From Gordionus sp. m RMFG-2023 (taxonomy: Eukaryota > Nematomorpha > Gordioida > Chordodea > Parachordodidae), in contig NC_088777.1 in the NCBI RefSeq assembly GCF_954871325.1, positions 12,563,366-12,627,365 of the forward strand: a DNA stretch of 64,000 bases, given 5' to 3'. The position numbers and the translations under genes were made by a program. A model generated the notes under the pieces. That model was not told where the DNA came from and ran no database searches. It was given only the letters and a program-made list of their open reading frames with translations. This document shows, one piece after another, positions 1 through 11,853 of the stretch (position 1 is its first letter; each line of letters starts with the position of its first letter).

Positions 1-675
1 CATATTTTTTAAAAAAAATTAAATATTGAAAAAATTAATTTTTTTTTACTAAACTAAGAATCCCCTATTAAAAAGTCACAAATTTAAAAAATAAAATATA
101 GAATCATGTATAACTCTTCGAGAGGATTCAGAAAATGATAATATTCATATTTTTATAAAATATAGAAAATAGTTTTTTTGACTAAACTAAGAATCCCCTA
201 TATAATTAAAAGACTCAACTAAAGAATCATGAATAAATCTTCAGAAGGATTTAGAAAATTTTAATATTAATTAAATTTGGCCATCCAATAAAAGAACAAT
301 CATCTTGTGTAAATTTTTAAGACATAACATAACAGAATAATTTTGAAATATTTTCCGAATCGTGTTTACTAGCTTTTAGTTCACATTGCTTACCCTTCTA
401 ATTTGCTTTATTTATTTTTGCATAGTGTATTAAATTTTACTTTTTTTATTTATAATCTTGTTATATTTTTCATTTCATTAATTTATTAGTATTTTAATAT
501 TTAAAATAAATTTTTAATTTATATTTATGCACTTACTTTAATACTTATGTGTTTATGAAATTAAATATAATGAGATATTAAATAAATCAATTTTATAAAC
601 TTTAATTTTCTCCAATTTTACGTGTCATCATCCATATTTCCAAAATATCGAATAATTACGTCAATATCCATAAAT
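1..675. repeat. AT-rich flank with a diverged duplicated unit
   Basis: No gene is seen. The motif ACTAAACTAAGAATCCCCTA occurs at 48-67 and again at 181-200. Each copy is followed by a similar stretch containing AGAATCATG and an AGGATT(C/T)AGAAAA block, so this is a diverged tandem duplication of roughly 135 bp. The same motif occurs inverted at 3527-3549, so it may be the end of a transposon interrupted by the hAT at 676. Confidence 0.4.
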
Positions 676-2554
676 CAGAGACCTGCAGAGGTACCATTTG
701 CACGGCCCGGCCCGGATATTTTTTAAAAAAATTTTTTACGGCCCGGCCCGGATTTAAAAATTTCAGGCCCGGCTCGGAATTTTTTAAAATTATATTCGAC
801 CTGATATATACAAAAATTCACCTATGAGGTATTTTACCATATTTTTCAGCAAGTATTATGGCTTATTATTTAAAAAATACATGTAAAAAGCTAATATTTT
901 GAGAATATTATATTGAATTTATAAAAATTATAAAACTGTTATTTATAAAAATGGATATTTTGAGCATATACTATATTTTATATAGCATTTATAAAAATAA
1001 AACTAATATTCATAAAAATGGTAATAATATTTTGAGCATATACTATATTTTATATTGCATTTAAAAAAATAAAACTAATATTTAATTTATAAAAATGGGA
1101 AATATTTTGAGAATATAATATATTGTATTTAATTTACTATTTAATTTGTAAAATAAAAATAAATTGCTATTTAAAAAAATGCATGTATAATAAATAGTAT
1201 TTTGAAAATATAATCTAATTGCGCAATATTAATATAATTTATTTTATAATATAAATTTTTAACAAAAGAAGATAATTGTATTATATAATATTGTAAAAAA
1301 AATAATGAAAAATGTTGGATTAAAAACTTTCATGACTCAAGGTAAAATAAATGCAATAAATATTTGACAGTTTGCAAAGTAAAAAACCAGCATGATTGAC
1401 GAAACTCTATACTCAAGAAAGATCTTAAAAATTCACAAATTATCATGAAGAAAGAGAAGCATATCTACCTTTTCAGGTTGAAGATTACTTCTTCTTTCTT
1501 CAAGAATTCTCCCAGTAGTGGAAAAATTCCGCTCACAGATTGCATTTAAAGCAGAAATTGCCAATACCCGTTTTGCCAATTTTGCTAAAATTGGAAATTT
1601 GCTTTGATGAGCCGCCCACCACTATAACAAATTATCCACCTTAAATATTTCATCTATTTTTTTATTTATGTAATTATAATATTCATCATCGGGTATTGAC
1701 ATATTACCAGAATTACCATCGCCCCATTTGTCATAAAACGATTCAGTTTGTTTAACAACAGTCGTAATTTGACTGGTCGATGGTATTACATTTACTTCCT
1801 GAGTTTCTTGTAATTTAATATAATCTTTTATATAGTTTTCCGTCATCTTGCGATCTATCCCTGACAACATACATTATTGCTTGAATTTGGGACAGAGAAA
1901 AAGAGAAATAAAATGATACTTGTGTAAAACAAATTTTTCAATTAAAAAATGCTTTATATTAAGTAAAATCAATTTTATTTCTCCTTTTTCGCTTTGAAAG
2001 GTATTACAAACTTCAAGAAGTTATATTCCTTTATTTGATTGTTTTGGTAAAATATATTCTAAAAATTTAGATATGAATTATAAAAAAATATATTTATAAT
2101 ACTTGAATATTGGGGCTTATTTAAGATATTCCTTTATTTGATTGTTTTGGTAAAATATGTTGTAAAAATTTAGATATGAATTATAAAAAAATATATTAAT
2201 ACTTTGAATAAATTTGCAGGAAATTAATAATTAGATCGATCTGTGGGTGTTAGGTAGTGTTAACCATCACCCAATATTATATTAATCATAACTATAATAT
2301 AATATAATCTTATAACCATTAACTCATAATGTAAAAATTTTTATAAAAAATATTAAGGCCCGGCCTGGGTTTAACAATCTTAGGCTTGGCCCGGATATAT
2401 TTAAAAAAAATTTTTTAGGCCCGGCCCGGATATTTTTAAAAAATTTTTTTAGGCCCGGCCCGGGTATATTTAAAAAATTTAAAATACGGCCGGGCTTAGG
2501 GTCGGGCCGAGTTTAGGGCCAAGCCGGGTTTAGGGCAAGGCCTGCATGTCTCTG
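676..2554 (-). mobile_element. hAT DNA transposon with GC-rich subterminal repeats
   Basis: The ends are inverted: CAGAGACCTGCA at 676 and, read on the other strand from 2554, CAGAGACATGCA. The flanks 668-675 (CCATAAAT) and 2555-2562 (CCATTAAT) match at 7 of 8 bases, as expected for an 8-bp hAT target duplication. Just inside each end are several copies of GGCCCGGCCCGGAT-type blocks separated by T/A runs (about 700-780 and 2350-2540), very GC-rich against the background. The interior carries the remains of a minus-strand hAT transposase. The copy is decayed and presumably immobile. Confidence 0.75.
1436..1870 (-). pseudogene. hAT transposase C-terminal fragment
   Basis: Read on the minus strand, 1870-1622 is open and ends in a stop at DNLL. 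Reading continues in the same frame with WW, then FPILAKLAKRVLAI, then CERNFSTTGRILEERRSNL and a final LLFLHDNL. This is the C-terminal dimerisation region of hAT transposases, whose usual pattern is WW..h...fP.La.lA...L.I......ERxFS..G.i...R..L. One in-frame stop separates the two blocks and the N-terminal two thirds (BED finger, catalytic core) are not recognisable, so this is a pseudogene. The family assignment is sure; function is lost. Confidence 0.75.
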
Positions 2555-2604
2555 CCATTAATAATACAAAATGTTAAATATAAAAAATAAACTAAAAGCT
2601 AAAA

Positions 2605-2829
2605 AAATTAATTTCTATCGGGCGGACAAATAATTTTTACCTTGGGATGAATAAAAAAAAAATCGGAATCGAGCGGGCCGGCAAAAATTTCTAAAAAAAA
2701 TTCGAGTTCGGGCTGGGCCGGGCTGGCAAAATTTTCTAAAAAAAAATTCGGGTTTGGGCCGGTAAAACTTTTTTAAAAAAATTTTAGGACAGGCCGGGCT
2801 TAAAAATTTAGGCCCGATGCAGATCACTA
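2605..2829. repeat. Truncated end of a second GC-rich hAT-type element
   Basis: Blocks such as GGGCCGGGCT and GGCCGGTAAAA alternate with A/T runs. The stretch ends at 2829 with a sequence that reads, on the other strand, TAGTGATCTGCATCGGGCC. Very similar ends are found at 31683-31702 and 45803-45819, so this is a family of hAT-like termini. No matching left end is seen, so the copy is truncated. Confidence 0.5.
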
Positions 2830-3598
2830 TTTAAAATTACTTATAATTCATTTATTTTTTAATTATTACAATATTTTTAAAAAATATAAAACTGATAATA
2901 TGCTCATTATAATATATATGCATAATAGTGTGACCTACCTAAATAAGCGTTTTCTAAAAAAAGCAAAACAGTTGCATTTTTGTTAATGTTTATAAATTGC
3001 GATCAATTTGCAAGCTACAGTTTAAAATGTATTATTTATGTTTTGGCTAACGAAATGCAAAAGCTCAATTAGGTTGCACTGTTAATATACTTAAACCACT
3101 AGTTATATCATAATTAAGCAAGGAGACAAATGAACTTTATCTTAAAATAAAATAAAATGTTTTTGTTAGAACATATTAAATTGTGCCAAGACCCAATATT
3201 TTTTTCATCAGAAAAAAAGTAAAATAATAAATGTTTGAAATAAAAAAAAATCATATAATTACAATGATCAGTATAAAATATCCAATATAAATTATAACAT
3301 ATGAAAAAAAATATTTGGCCAAAGCATTAACTATTACACATCATTCTTTAAGGCTTTGTTAGGGTTAATTTTTTTAATTAATTTAGTGGCCACTAAAAAT
3401 GTTTCAAGATCAAATTTTAGCCAGTAAAATTATGAAATCACTAATGATGAAAGATTCTTATTTTAGTAATGAAAAAAAATGTTAAACATAAATCCATATT
3501 ATTTTTATATAATATGTTGTTGTTTAATATGGGATTCTTAGTTTAGTCACACCCTTACTTAGATATTTTGTCTTTTATTTTTGGTACTTTTAATTAAG
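2830..3598. other. No gene recognised
   Basis: AT-rich sequence without a convincing reading frame. A short open stretch at about 3401-3480 could be coding but does not join in phase to the open segment at 3599. The inverted copy of the ACTAAACTAAGAATCCC motif is at 3527-3549. Confidence 0.3.
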
Positions 3599-3748
3599 TC
3601 TGCACAGTCTGGCCTGAAGCATAATCTAGTTGGACCAAGTTCTGATAAATTGAGAGAAACACTTTACAGGTCTTGTCAGACAACTCGTGCAAAATATGTT
3701 ACAGAACATGCTTGTACTGAATTTTGCAAATTTTTCCAATTTAAGTAA
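3599..3748 (+). other. Possible exon, unrecognised
   Basis: A possible acceptor (TTAATTAAG) precedes 49 open codons that end in TAA at 3746-3748. The segment is clearly less AT-rich than its surroundings. The predicted peptide contains LRETLYRSCQTTRAKYVTEH and ends with cysteine-containing ACTEFCKFFQFK. I do not recognise a family and cannot find an upstream exon in the right phase. It could be the last exon of a small gene, or a fragment of a transposon gene. It is listed because both composition and openness are unusual here. Confidence 0.25.
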
Positions 3749-5580
3749 TTTTTCTTCACAAAGTATTATTAGGGGCTGGGATGGATTGCACAATATTTGG
3801 GCAATTTTAGATCATGGGTAAAAAAAACTTAAGAACTAAAAATTTCTCCACAAATCTTGATGGGTAAGTTCAAGTCAAGATAATATCTACTTTTACTATT
3901 TTGGTATAAAAAATATTTTAAAAAGAATTTAGTAAAGTTCAGTTACAACTATATTATAATTGTTATAAAAATATGCATGAATTCAGTGTTAAGCATTTAT
4001 CTTCAAATATATTAAAACCTTAAACAATTGGCTAATTCAAATCTACGAATCAAACTAGTATCAAATGTTGAACAAGTAGAAATAACCTAAAAAAAATTAA
4101 TATCTTAAATATTAATATATAATACAATAATTATATCTGATATCAGGATTAAAGAAAGCAATGCTTTAGAAAATTCCATTTCATAAATACTTGTACAATT
4201 CAACTTTTGAAATTCATATTGACTATTTTGTTTATTTAGCTAAAAATTTAGTATTTATAGGATTAAATTTATATATTTTAACTAATTGATATCTCTCAAA
4301 TTCTAATGGATTAATAAATATATATAGCACATTTAAATGTGCATCATAATTAAATTTGAATAATCTCTGCAGCAAAGATTTATAAAAAGAGGTAATTATA
4401 TAATCTCACATCATTTTTATCATCATATGGTATTTGGAAAAATTCCTTAATTTCTCCAATAACTCCTACAATTATCAAATTCATTTATTGCAAAAATTTA
4501 AATATTTGAAGCACTAAAAGAATTAATGATAGTGCACGTCGCATGATAAAGGACAACATATAGAAATTTAATAAACAATGACCAGATTTTAAAAATATAT
4601 CAATCAATCTAATCAATAATACTCTAGCTGACTAACCATATCATCTACTAATGAGCCTAAGGGGTTGATTTTAAAAAAAATGGTTTTTGGTTTTTATAGA
4701 AAATGTGTTGTTAAACGATTTACCCTTTGTACCAATTGAATTTTTAGATTTTGGAATTTATTCTTTAAATCAGAATAATAATTCTTCTTTTTTATAATTA
4801 CATTTTTTTTCAATATTCACAAAAATAATCTCCTCTTCCTATAGAATGTTTTCCTGTGTAGAATATATATATTATATAATCACGGATAAATCAATCAATT
4901 TAAGTTATATTTAATCGTAATTAGATGTATACATAGAAGGAATAATTAAAAAATTATTTAACTTAATTAGTAAGAAATTATAAAAGCAAACTTTAAAATT
5001 TAAAGTAAAATAAAATAAAAGTTAAAAATACGCGAAGGATACAATATTAAAAATATGTGATATCAACAGTTTCTAACTCTCAGAGCAAAAGCTACAATTC
5101 AATAAGTGATATTTTTTTATAAAATATTACTACATGTATAGGCATACATTTTACAAATAAAATTTTGTAAAAATGGTGACAGAATGTTTTATATTATTAT
5201 TAACTTTTTGAAAACAGCGATGTCATGCCAGTCAGTAGAGAAAAAATATATTATTTTTTTAAAATTAAAACAATTCATAAAAGATTATAAATATTTTAAA
5301 AATGTCCAAATATCTTAACAGTAAAATTTGAATAGGGCATGAAGATAGGAAAATTAACTAAATCTGCTTTTTCAAAAAAAATATTTAAAAATTGATTTTA
5401 TTTTTTAATTATGTTCCCTTTTGATGTAATCTGATTTTAAAGAAAATGTAATTCAAAAGAGGACAAAAGCCATATTAGTCTCTTTTGGTTTATTATTTGT
5501 AACTAAAATTATTATTTTATGAAAACATAAAATAATAAAATTTTTTTTTATTTGTATTTATTCATAAATGATAAACCAAA
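3749..5580. other. No gene recognised
   Basis: AT-rich intergenic sequence; no supported gene, RNA or element end was seen on either strand. Confidence 0.3.
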
Positions 5581-5592
5581 ATGGTATGACCA

Positions 5593-6166
5593 GCTGCAGC
5601 GTCTACATGACAGGATTTTCACTGGATGCAAACACCCTTCAAAAACCTTTGCCTACCCCCCTAAAAATTATCATTATTTTCACCTATTTATTTATTGATA
5701 CTCTTTTCAAAGAATTAATAAAGGATAACTTAAATTAATCTATCTCTACTACCAACTATCGATATTTTGTAAATATAAAGAATTTATTTTTTAGATAATA
5801 AATTCAATTAAAACCTCCATTTTTACAATGAATTTTATTATGGCATTATGAGCTTGCTAAAATATCTAAACCTTTTAAATTACATTTAAAAGGATAGTTT
5901 ATTTGGAAAACAATGTGTATGATCGTTTGCAATATATAGATTTGGTCGATGAATTGTAATATAATTATACTATAATAAAAGTATTAATTTTTACAGCAAT
6001 AAATTTTGTCCTATTTCATCTCAAAATTTAAAAAAACCCTCCAAAAAATTTATCTTACCCCCATTAGAGCAGCTTACCCCCATTAGAGCAGCTTACCCCC
6101 TACCCCCTCAAAAAAATAGGATGCAAACTGTCCCTACCCCTCCTGCTCATGTAGACGCTGACCGCT
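5593..6166. mobile_element. MITE-like element with inverted ends
   Basis: The left end near 5593 carries CAGCGTCTACATGA, and the same word occurs inverted near 6150 (TCATGTAGACGCTG). The interior has no reading frame. It contains a short tandem of a 19-bp unit (TTACCCCCATTAGAGCAGC) around 6055-6100 and CCCCTA-rich runs near both ends. No clear target duplication was seen, so the superfamily stays open; ends beginning with CAG suggest hAT. Confidence 0.45.
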
Positions 6167-6908
6167 GATATGTATTCAACAACGCTTCATAATGTTATTA
6201 AATAATGGCAAGTATTATACGTTATTGTTGATTAGTGTTATCACAATTTTCTCCTTTCAGTTTTAAAATTATGTGGAATCATATTTAAAAATAAAATATA
6301 CTTATTTTATTACTTAATTTTCCACAATAAGTAACTTTTGTCTTAATCTCAACATCATATTAAATTAAAATAAACGACAACTTATAAAATCTCTATCTGG
6401 GCCTTATAATTTTCTATAGATATGTTCATAATTGTAAAAAACTTTTTTAATCATCTGTTAAATAAAAAAAAATTGTTTTTTAAATTATTTCATTTTTTAT
6501 AAATATTATCTTTATGAAGCAAAAATATTCTATAATTCATTTAACTTTAATTAATTTCTTTTATTAATTTATATATTCATTCTTTATTGTATTTAAATCA
6601 GTTCCTTTTTCTTTTTCTTTATTATATATATAAAATTGCAATGTGATCATACATGTTTTAGTCGTTGTTACCAATGACATATATTATATGTCATTGGTTG
6701 TTACTTTATTGTAGAACATAGATAAGATTTTGAATTGTTAGTCCTGTAAATAATTGTTTTTCAGGCACCTATATTAATAGTGAATAAGCAGATAAGCGGG
6801 AGGTGGGGGAGGGGGGGAGGTTAAAATGTTTAGTACTTATATTATAGGCCTAATATAATACAATGATATTGCTAAATATCGACCAATGATATATTGCATA
6901 AAATCATA
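6167..6908. other. No gene recognised
   Basis: AT-rich sequence with a G-rich run at about 6797-6821. Nothing else can be supported. Confidence 0.3.
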
Positions 6909-8330
6909 GCAGGGTTGCTAGATTCATTTAAACAAAAGGCAGGAGAATTTAACCATAATTCAAAAGACAAATTTTTTATAGCAAATAGTATTAATTTTTT
7001 TCCCCCGATTATTATTTATTTATTTAAATGAATATATCTAATACGCAATAGTAAAATAAAAGAATCATATATATTATTTTTTCGAATATAAAATTTAGAT
7101 ATTATTTAAAAAATCCATATTTTAAGAAGATTTTGTTATTAATTAAATTAAAATCATGTTTGATTATTAATTCCCCTTCTAAAACTGATAAAGTTAACTG
7201 ATTATTATTTTTCTGGCAGGAACCTTTGATTAAACTAAATATGCGCTCTGAATCAGAGTTTTGAATATGGTAATGAGAATATAATATTGAATTTTTTTAC
7301 AAAATTTGGCATGATGTTCTTTGAAAAAAAAGTACCCACTTGTTTTCATGAGTCAATTAGATATTATTATTTTGTTATATATATGTATTTATAGCAATAA
7401 ATTGAAATAATTTATCTAATTCGATATCTTTTATATTAGAATTGGCAATTAATAATTCAACTTCCTCGAATTTGAATTTATCGAGCTTCATAATACTTAA
7501 ATTTTTAAATTTATTATCTGTAAATTCATAAATTTTTTCTGAATTCATTCGCTTTATTTAAAATGGTACGACTTTATTATGATTATCACATTATATAGAT
7601 TTTATCTTACAACCGAGCCATAAGTTGATAACTCGGGCTTTAACACATTTTACAAGATTTTGTCTTACAACTCAACCATAAAATTTTTCATAATTTGGGC
7701 TTTTAAATTTTTAACTAATTTAATCATGAATGAAAACATCTCCACTGCAATTAAATTTTCGAAATCCTATTTTTTAACCCCGTTGTTTAAGGTCGTCCCT
7801 ATATTAATAACTAGGCCTAAGTAAACCTTGGCTTATACAATATTAAAAATTAATTTTAATATTGAATTAGAATTGTTTTGGCTTAAAAAATTACATTAAA
7901 CAGCTAAATAATTTTTATAAAGTCTTTCGCCAGCCGGTATTAATGATAGACATCTTATTGGAACAATTAGTAGAAGTTCGGACCATTCAATATCTTGAGA
8001 ATCCATAATTTTCTTAAACAGACACCCAGTTTATGGATCTTCTGCGGCATAACCATAGTAATCATTTCTATGTCTTAGATAATGAAATATGCCATTTCTT
8101 CCTACATTGTGAATTGAATGCACAAGCAACCAATGATGATATTATTTTCATTCAAAACTAAAAATCTTATTACTCTTTGCCCTTTTCCTAAATTCACACT
8201 TGCGTTATCGGCATAAAAGACTGCCATTTAATAGTGAAAGATTACAAATTTCAAGGCTCTGCACAAGCCTAGATGCAATATCCTTCAATTTCTCCGAGTC
8301 CGATGAAAATATTTTTTAGAAGTTTACTTG
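6909..8330 (-). pseudogene. Decayed hAT-family transposase (ZBED-like)
   Basis: On the minus strand, about 8228-7930 reads FYADNASVNLGKGQ, then NIIIGC and further on LRKLWILKILNGPN, broken by stops. About 7272-7140 reads NSDSERIFSLIKG followed by QLTLSVLEGELIIKHDF. Both pieces fit one hAT subfamily: a central block (ADNASVNFGK ... NIIGxxCxAHI) and the C-terminal SERxFS dimerisation block. The motif CAGGGTTGCTAG at 6909, a typical hAT terminus, lies beyond the C-terminal end as expected. Several stops and missing blocks make this a fossil. The 5' end is not defined. Confidence 0.6.
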
Positions 8331-8575
8331 AAACACTTTCTTTATTAAAATAGCGCAGCATTATTGGGAATATTTTAGATTTCCATGAATCATAGTCATT
8401 ATTTTTTAAATAAAACTTATTTTTTAAAAATTTTCTACAATCTTTTTAAATGTAATTTAAAAGGGTTAGACATTCTCTACCATCTATCAAATTTGAATTT
8501 TGTTCATTTTTCATTTGGATAGGCACTACCAAATATATTTATAATATATATTTGAAAAATAGTGATTTTTGGAAA

Positions 8576-8760
8576 GCATCTATGGTCTAGTAGGCAAGAG
8601 CTTGGTATACTTATCCCATGCTCCCGGGTTCGAATCCCAGGAATGATCATGTTTTTTTTCTTATTCTAACTTGGTGGTTCCATCCTTGGGGGGATAATAT
8701 ATAGGAGGCCGGATTCGACCACATGATTCCGTATTAAAATATTAAATAATAAGGATCTTA
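8576..8760 (+). repeat. tRNA-derived SINE-like unit or tRNA pseudogene
   Basis: There is a Pol III A-box-like TGGTCTAGTAGG at 8583-8594 and a perfect B box GGTTCGAATCC at 8627-8637, with a tRNA-like distance of 44 bp between their starts. A run of eight T residues (8652-8659) follows. The acceptor halves (8576-8582 and 8641-8647) do not pair and the T stem has a mismatch, so this is not a working tRNA. The following body (8660-8760, with a GC-richer GGCCGGATTCGACCAC) suggests a SINE rather than a bare pseudogene. Confidence 0.45.
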
Positions 8761-10609
8761 TTACATTTTAATAAATTTTGGTCGGTATTTAGCAAATTGG
8801 TAATTAGAATATTTCCATACATTCACTTGGTAGTAAGCATCATTAACCTAAAAATTCCATCAAAACGATCATAAATTTTGGACCTAAAATTTATATTTTT
8901 ATATGATAAATTTTAAAAATTTATTTTTCATTTTATGCAATGACCAGAGAAGTTCTTTTAAAGATCAGATCCAAATAAATTGTTTGGAGTGTTAAAATTT
9001 ACGATATCTTTTGAAATTTTATCAACATTGATATTTCTTAGTTCTCTACATTATAATTTTAATCTAAAATATAATTTAATGCCGAATTCCAAATCAATTT
9101 GGATTAAATTTTTTTTAAATCAAGGTTTTTTTAATGAAGCAGGTATTTTACTAAAGCAATTTTTAAGTATTTGCAATCAAAATACCCCCTATACGATTCT
9201 CCCCAAAAGCATTAGAGCGATAAATCCCCACGCTTGAAAAATATATGCGAGCATATATTCTCTATTACCTATTTCAAAAAATAATACCTATTTAAAAAAA
9301 TTTTCCTATTTTTAAAAATATTACAAAACGTTACTGAGTTTCTTAATATATATAGTAACTATAAGAATTGATGGGGGGGGGGGGTTAACTAAACCATTTT
9401 ACGGTGACCCGCAATTTCATATTTCTCCAGCAAAATAAAAATTTTTACCAAATTTCTCAGGCAATTTGAAAATTTTGTCCTGACTACCTAGGATGCAAAT
9501 GATCTATTAATATAATGATTAATATTTTTCTCACAAACATTACATTGTTTTCAATTAAAATGATTAAATTTTCACAATTCGTAAAATTTTAAAATCACAA
9601 AACATTTGCCAATTAGAAAAAATTATCTAGGCCGATATTTTAATTTTGCATTATATGTTTTTCATTGAAATTTTAATTAAACATGTTTACAATATATTTT
9701 TACCCATTTGCCTCAAAAAAGTTAAAAAATAACGATGATAGTTGTCACTTTTCAATGGTATATCATGCTCAAAATTTTTTTAAAATAAAAAATCTTCAAA
9801 TTTTATGACCTACAAAGATCTCGATCTTTAATGATCAATACTCAAAATTTTTTTAAAATAAAGATCTTCAAATTTTATGTATTTTTTATATTTTGAACAA
9901 ATGTATAACTCTGCTAAAATGCCTTAAATTTGGACGAACTCATTTCCAAAGGGCCTTTACTACAGCCAATGACAATGATTACAGATGACTTATTTACAAT
10001 TTTAATACACGAATCGTTAGTTCAGTATAAATGTCAATGAATATAAGAAAGGAAAGAACTTCAACTTAAGCGATCGATATACAATTGTAACAAAAAAATA
10101 AAATATATAATAAAGAATAATCAGTTTCATTAATTTTTTAGGCAAATTTTTTTTTGAAATTAAATAAAAAATTTCGGTCTATTTAAAAAGTGAAATGAAT
10201 AATATGTAGACTTTTAGTCAATAAAAGAAAAACTCGTTTTTTTTAAAATTATATTATATATTTGTTAGTGTCAATCCGTTATTTTCCGTTAGTGTTTTAT
10301 TTATTTCCACTTGAGCATTCTTTAAATTTAAAAATCTGATTATAAGATAAAAAAAATATTTTTCAGCTTTGTTTTGTCGTTGACGAGTCATTTATAAGTT
10401 ATATAAAAAAATCTATAAAAAAAATTAAAAAGTTCAAAGGTTCATGGCAAAATTTTATAAAGACTACAAAGTTTCAACATAGGTTTAAATTTCTTGCAAA
10501 ATTATATTTTTAAATTTAAAAAACGGGCATGAAAATGATTTAAAGTTGGAAAAATAACATGTTGATTCAATCATATGCTTAAATTCTTTTTATTATTTAA
10601 TTTGTAGCT
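8761..10609. other. No gene recognised
   Basis: AT-rich sequence. An 85-codon plus-strand frame at 8980-9237 shows no family likeness. The block TACTCAAAATTTTTTTAAAATAAA... near 9770-9880 is present twice as a short diverged repeat. A run of 13 G residues lies near 9373. Confidence 0.3.
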
Positions 10610-10614
10610 GATAC

Positions 10615-10968
10615 TTTCAAAATTTCACTGTACAGAAACGTTTAACTTAACAGTATATTTTTTTTAACCCTTTTTTTTTGAATATATTGGTTTTATTTTT
10701 CTTTAAAACAATAAATATATAAAAAAAATATAATTGATTAATAATAAAAATGAATTTCCACTTTTTTTTTAGTTTATATAAGATTATTTTTTTTTTATAA
10801 ATATTAAATTATTATTTTTTTTTTTTTTTTACATAATAAATATTAAAAATATTTATATAATGACGTTCAAGATGACTGCGCGAAACTAAAAAAATATTAA
10901 AAATAAAATTTCAAACAAAAATAATATTTCATGACTCATACAAAAAAATAATAAAACTATTTATAACA
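10615..10968 (-). repeat. 3' LTR of the Ty3/gypsy element
   Basis: This 354-bp copy matches 17926-18280 almost throughout; the visible differences are mainly lengths of T or A runs. It is bordered on the left by the GATAC target duplication. Confidence 0.9.
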
Positions 10969-11241
10969 CGCCCCCATTAAATGAAAACCCTTGAACATAC
11001 AAAAAAAAATTAAAATTGTTGTTTAACAAAGATAAACAAGGGGGTTTTGTACATAAAATCAAAATGTAATTATTTATTATTCTCTACATGTGTTAACATA
11101 AATAAAAAAAAATATATGATGTAAAATATTTTAAAAGTTTTACTACATATATTAATATCGTATTTTAATTATTCCCGAAAATCTATTAAGGAAAATGATA
11201 TTTTAAAAAAAATTGTTTTATTATTACAAAATTTGTAAAAT

Positions 11242-11853
11242 TTATTCTGGTCCCATTACATCCTCCAACAATTCCTGAATCTCAGAGGCCGACAAATCAA
11301 CCATCGGCCACTCTTCAGCGTAATAGGCCCTGGGACTCGCCTCCGGCGTTTCTTCTCGAAACGGCTCAATAATCCCCACCGGTCGCCCCATCGCAGTTAT
11401 GGATTGATCTTGTTGCGGCATTGCCCCTATCGTCAAAGGCGGCAAAATGGTCCTAACTGGGCGTGCGTCGCTCCTTCCCGGGCTTCGGCTTCTGTGGCTC
11501 GTCGTTTCCCTATTATCATTTAAGTCTTGCCTACGATTTGGCCCACGGGGGCACCGCATTCGCAAATGACTAGGCGAACCACACAAGTAACAAGAACGTC
11601 TCCTCCTCGAGCGCATGCTGAGGTGCCGGGGCTCCGGTAATTCGGAGTGATCTAAATTGTTCGTTATTATTCCGGACACTCCCCTTTGGACCGGGGGCGA
11701 TCTACTGTTTCGGCGTATTGGAGGCGAATGGTCTATTATGTTTCGGTAAATCGAAGGCGAGATTGGTCGCCCATCTTCATTAACATGTCCTCGGTAAATA
11801 CTTATTCTAACGGTTAAATTCTCCCAATATATGCACCGATGCCTCCCCGACAT
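11242..11853 (-). CDS. Extra CCHC-finger frame downstream of pol in the Ty3/gypsy element
   Basis: A 203-residue open frame lies between pol and the 3' LTR. It is arginine- and proline-rich and has one CCHC zinc knuckle (CYLCGSPSHLRMRC, about residue 88-101) directly after an RRRR stretch, then an acidic C-terminus. Its GC content is well above its surroundings and above the element's flanks. A nucleic-acid-binding role is an inference from the knuckle. It does not look like an envelope protein: I see no signal peptide or membrane anchor. Some Ty3/gypsy lineages carry an additional 3' frame, but I do not recognise this one. Confidence 0.6.
   Translation of the reverse strand: MSGRHRCIYWENLTVRISIYRGHVNEDGRPISPSIYRNIIDHSPPIRRNSRSPPVQRGVSGIITNNLDHSELPEPRHLSMRSRRRRSCYLCGSPSHLRMRCPRGPNRRQDLNDNRETTSHRSRSPGRSDARPVRTILPPLTIGAMPQQDQSITAMGRPVGIIEPFREETPEASPRAYYAEEWPMVDLSASEIQELLEDVMGPE

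Noticed and set aside
2615-2827. 70-codon minus-strand frame rich in Pro, Phe and Arg
   Set aside because: It is a reading through GGCCCGG/A-run repeats at a transposon end, not a gene.
8576-8648. Functional tRNA gene
   Set aside because: The acceptor stem does not pair and the T and anticodon stems have mismatches; only the Pol III promoter boxes are good.
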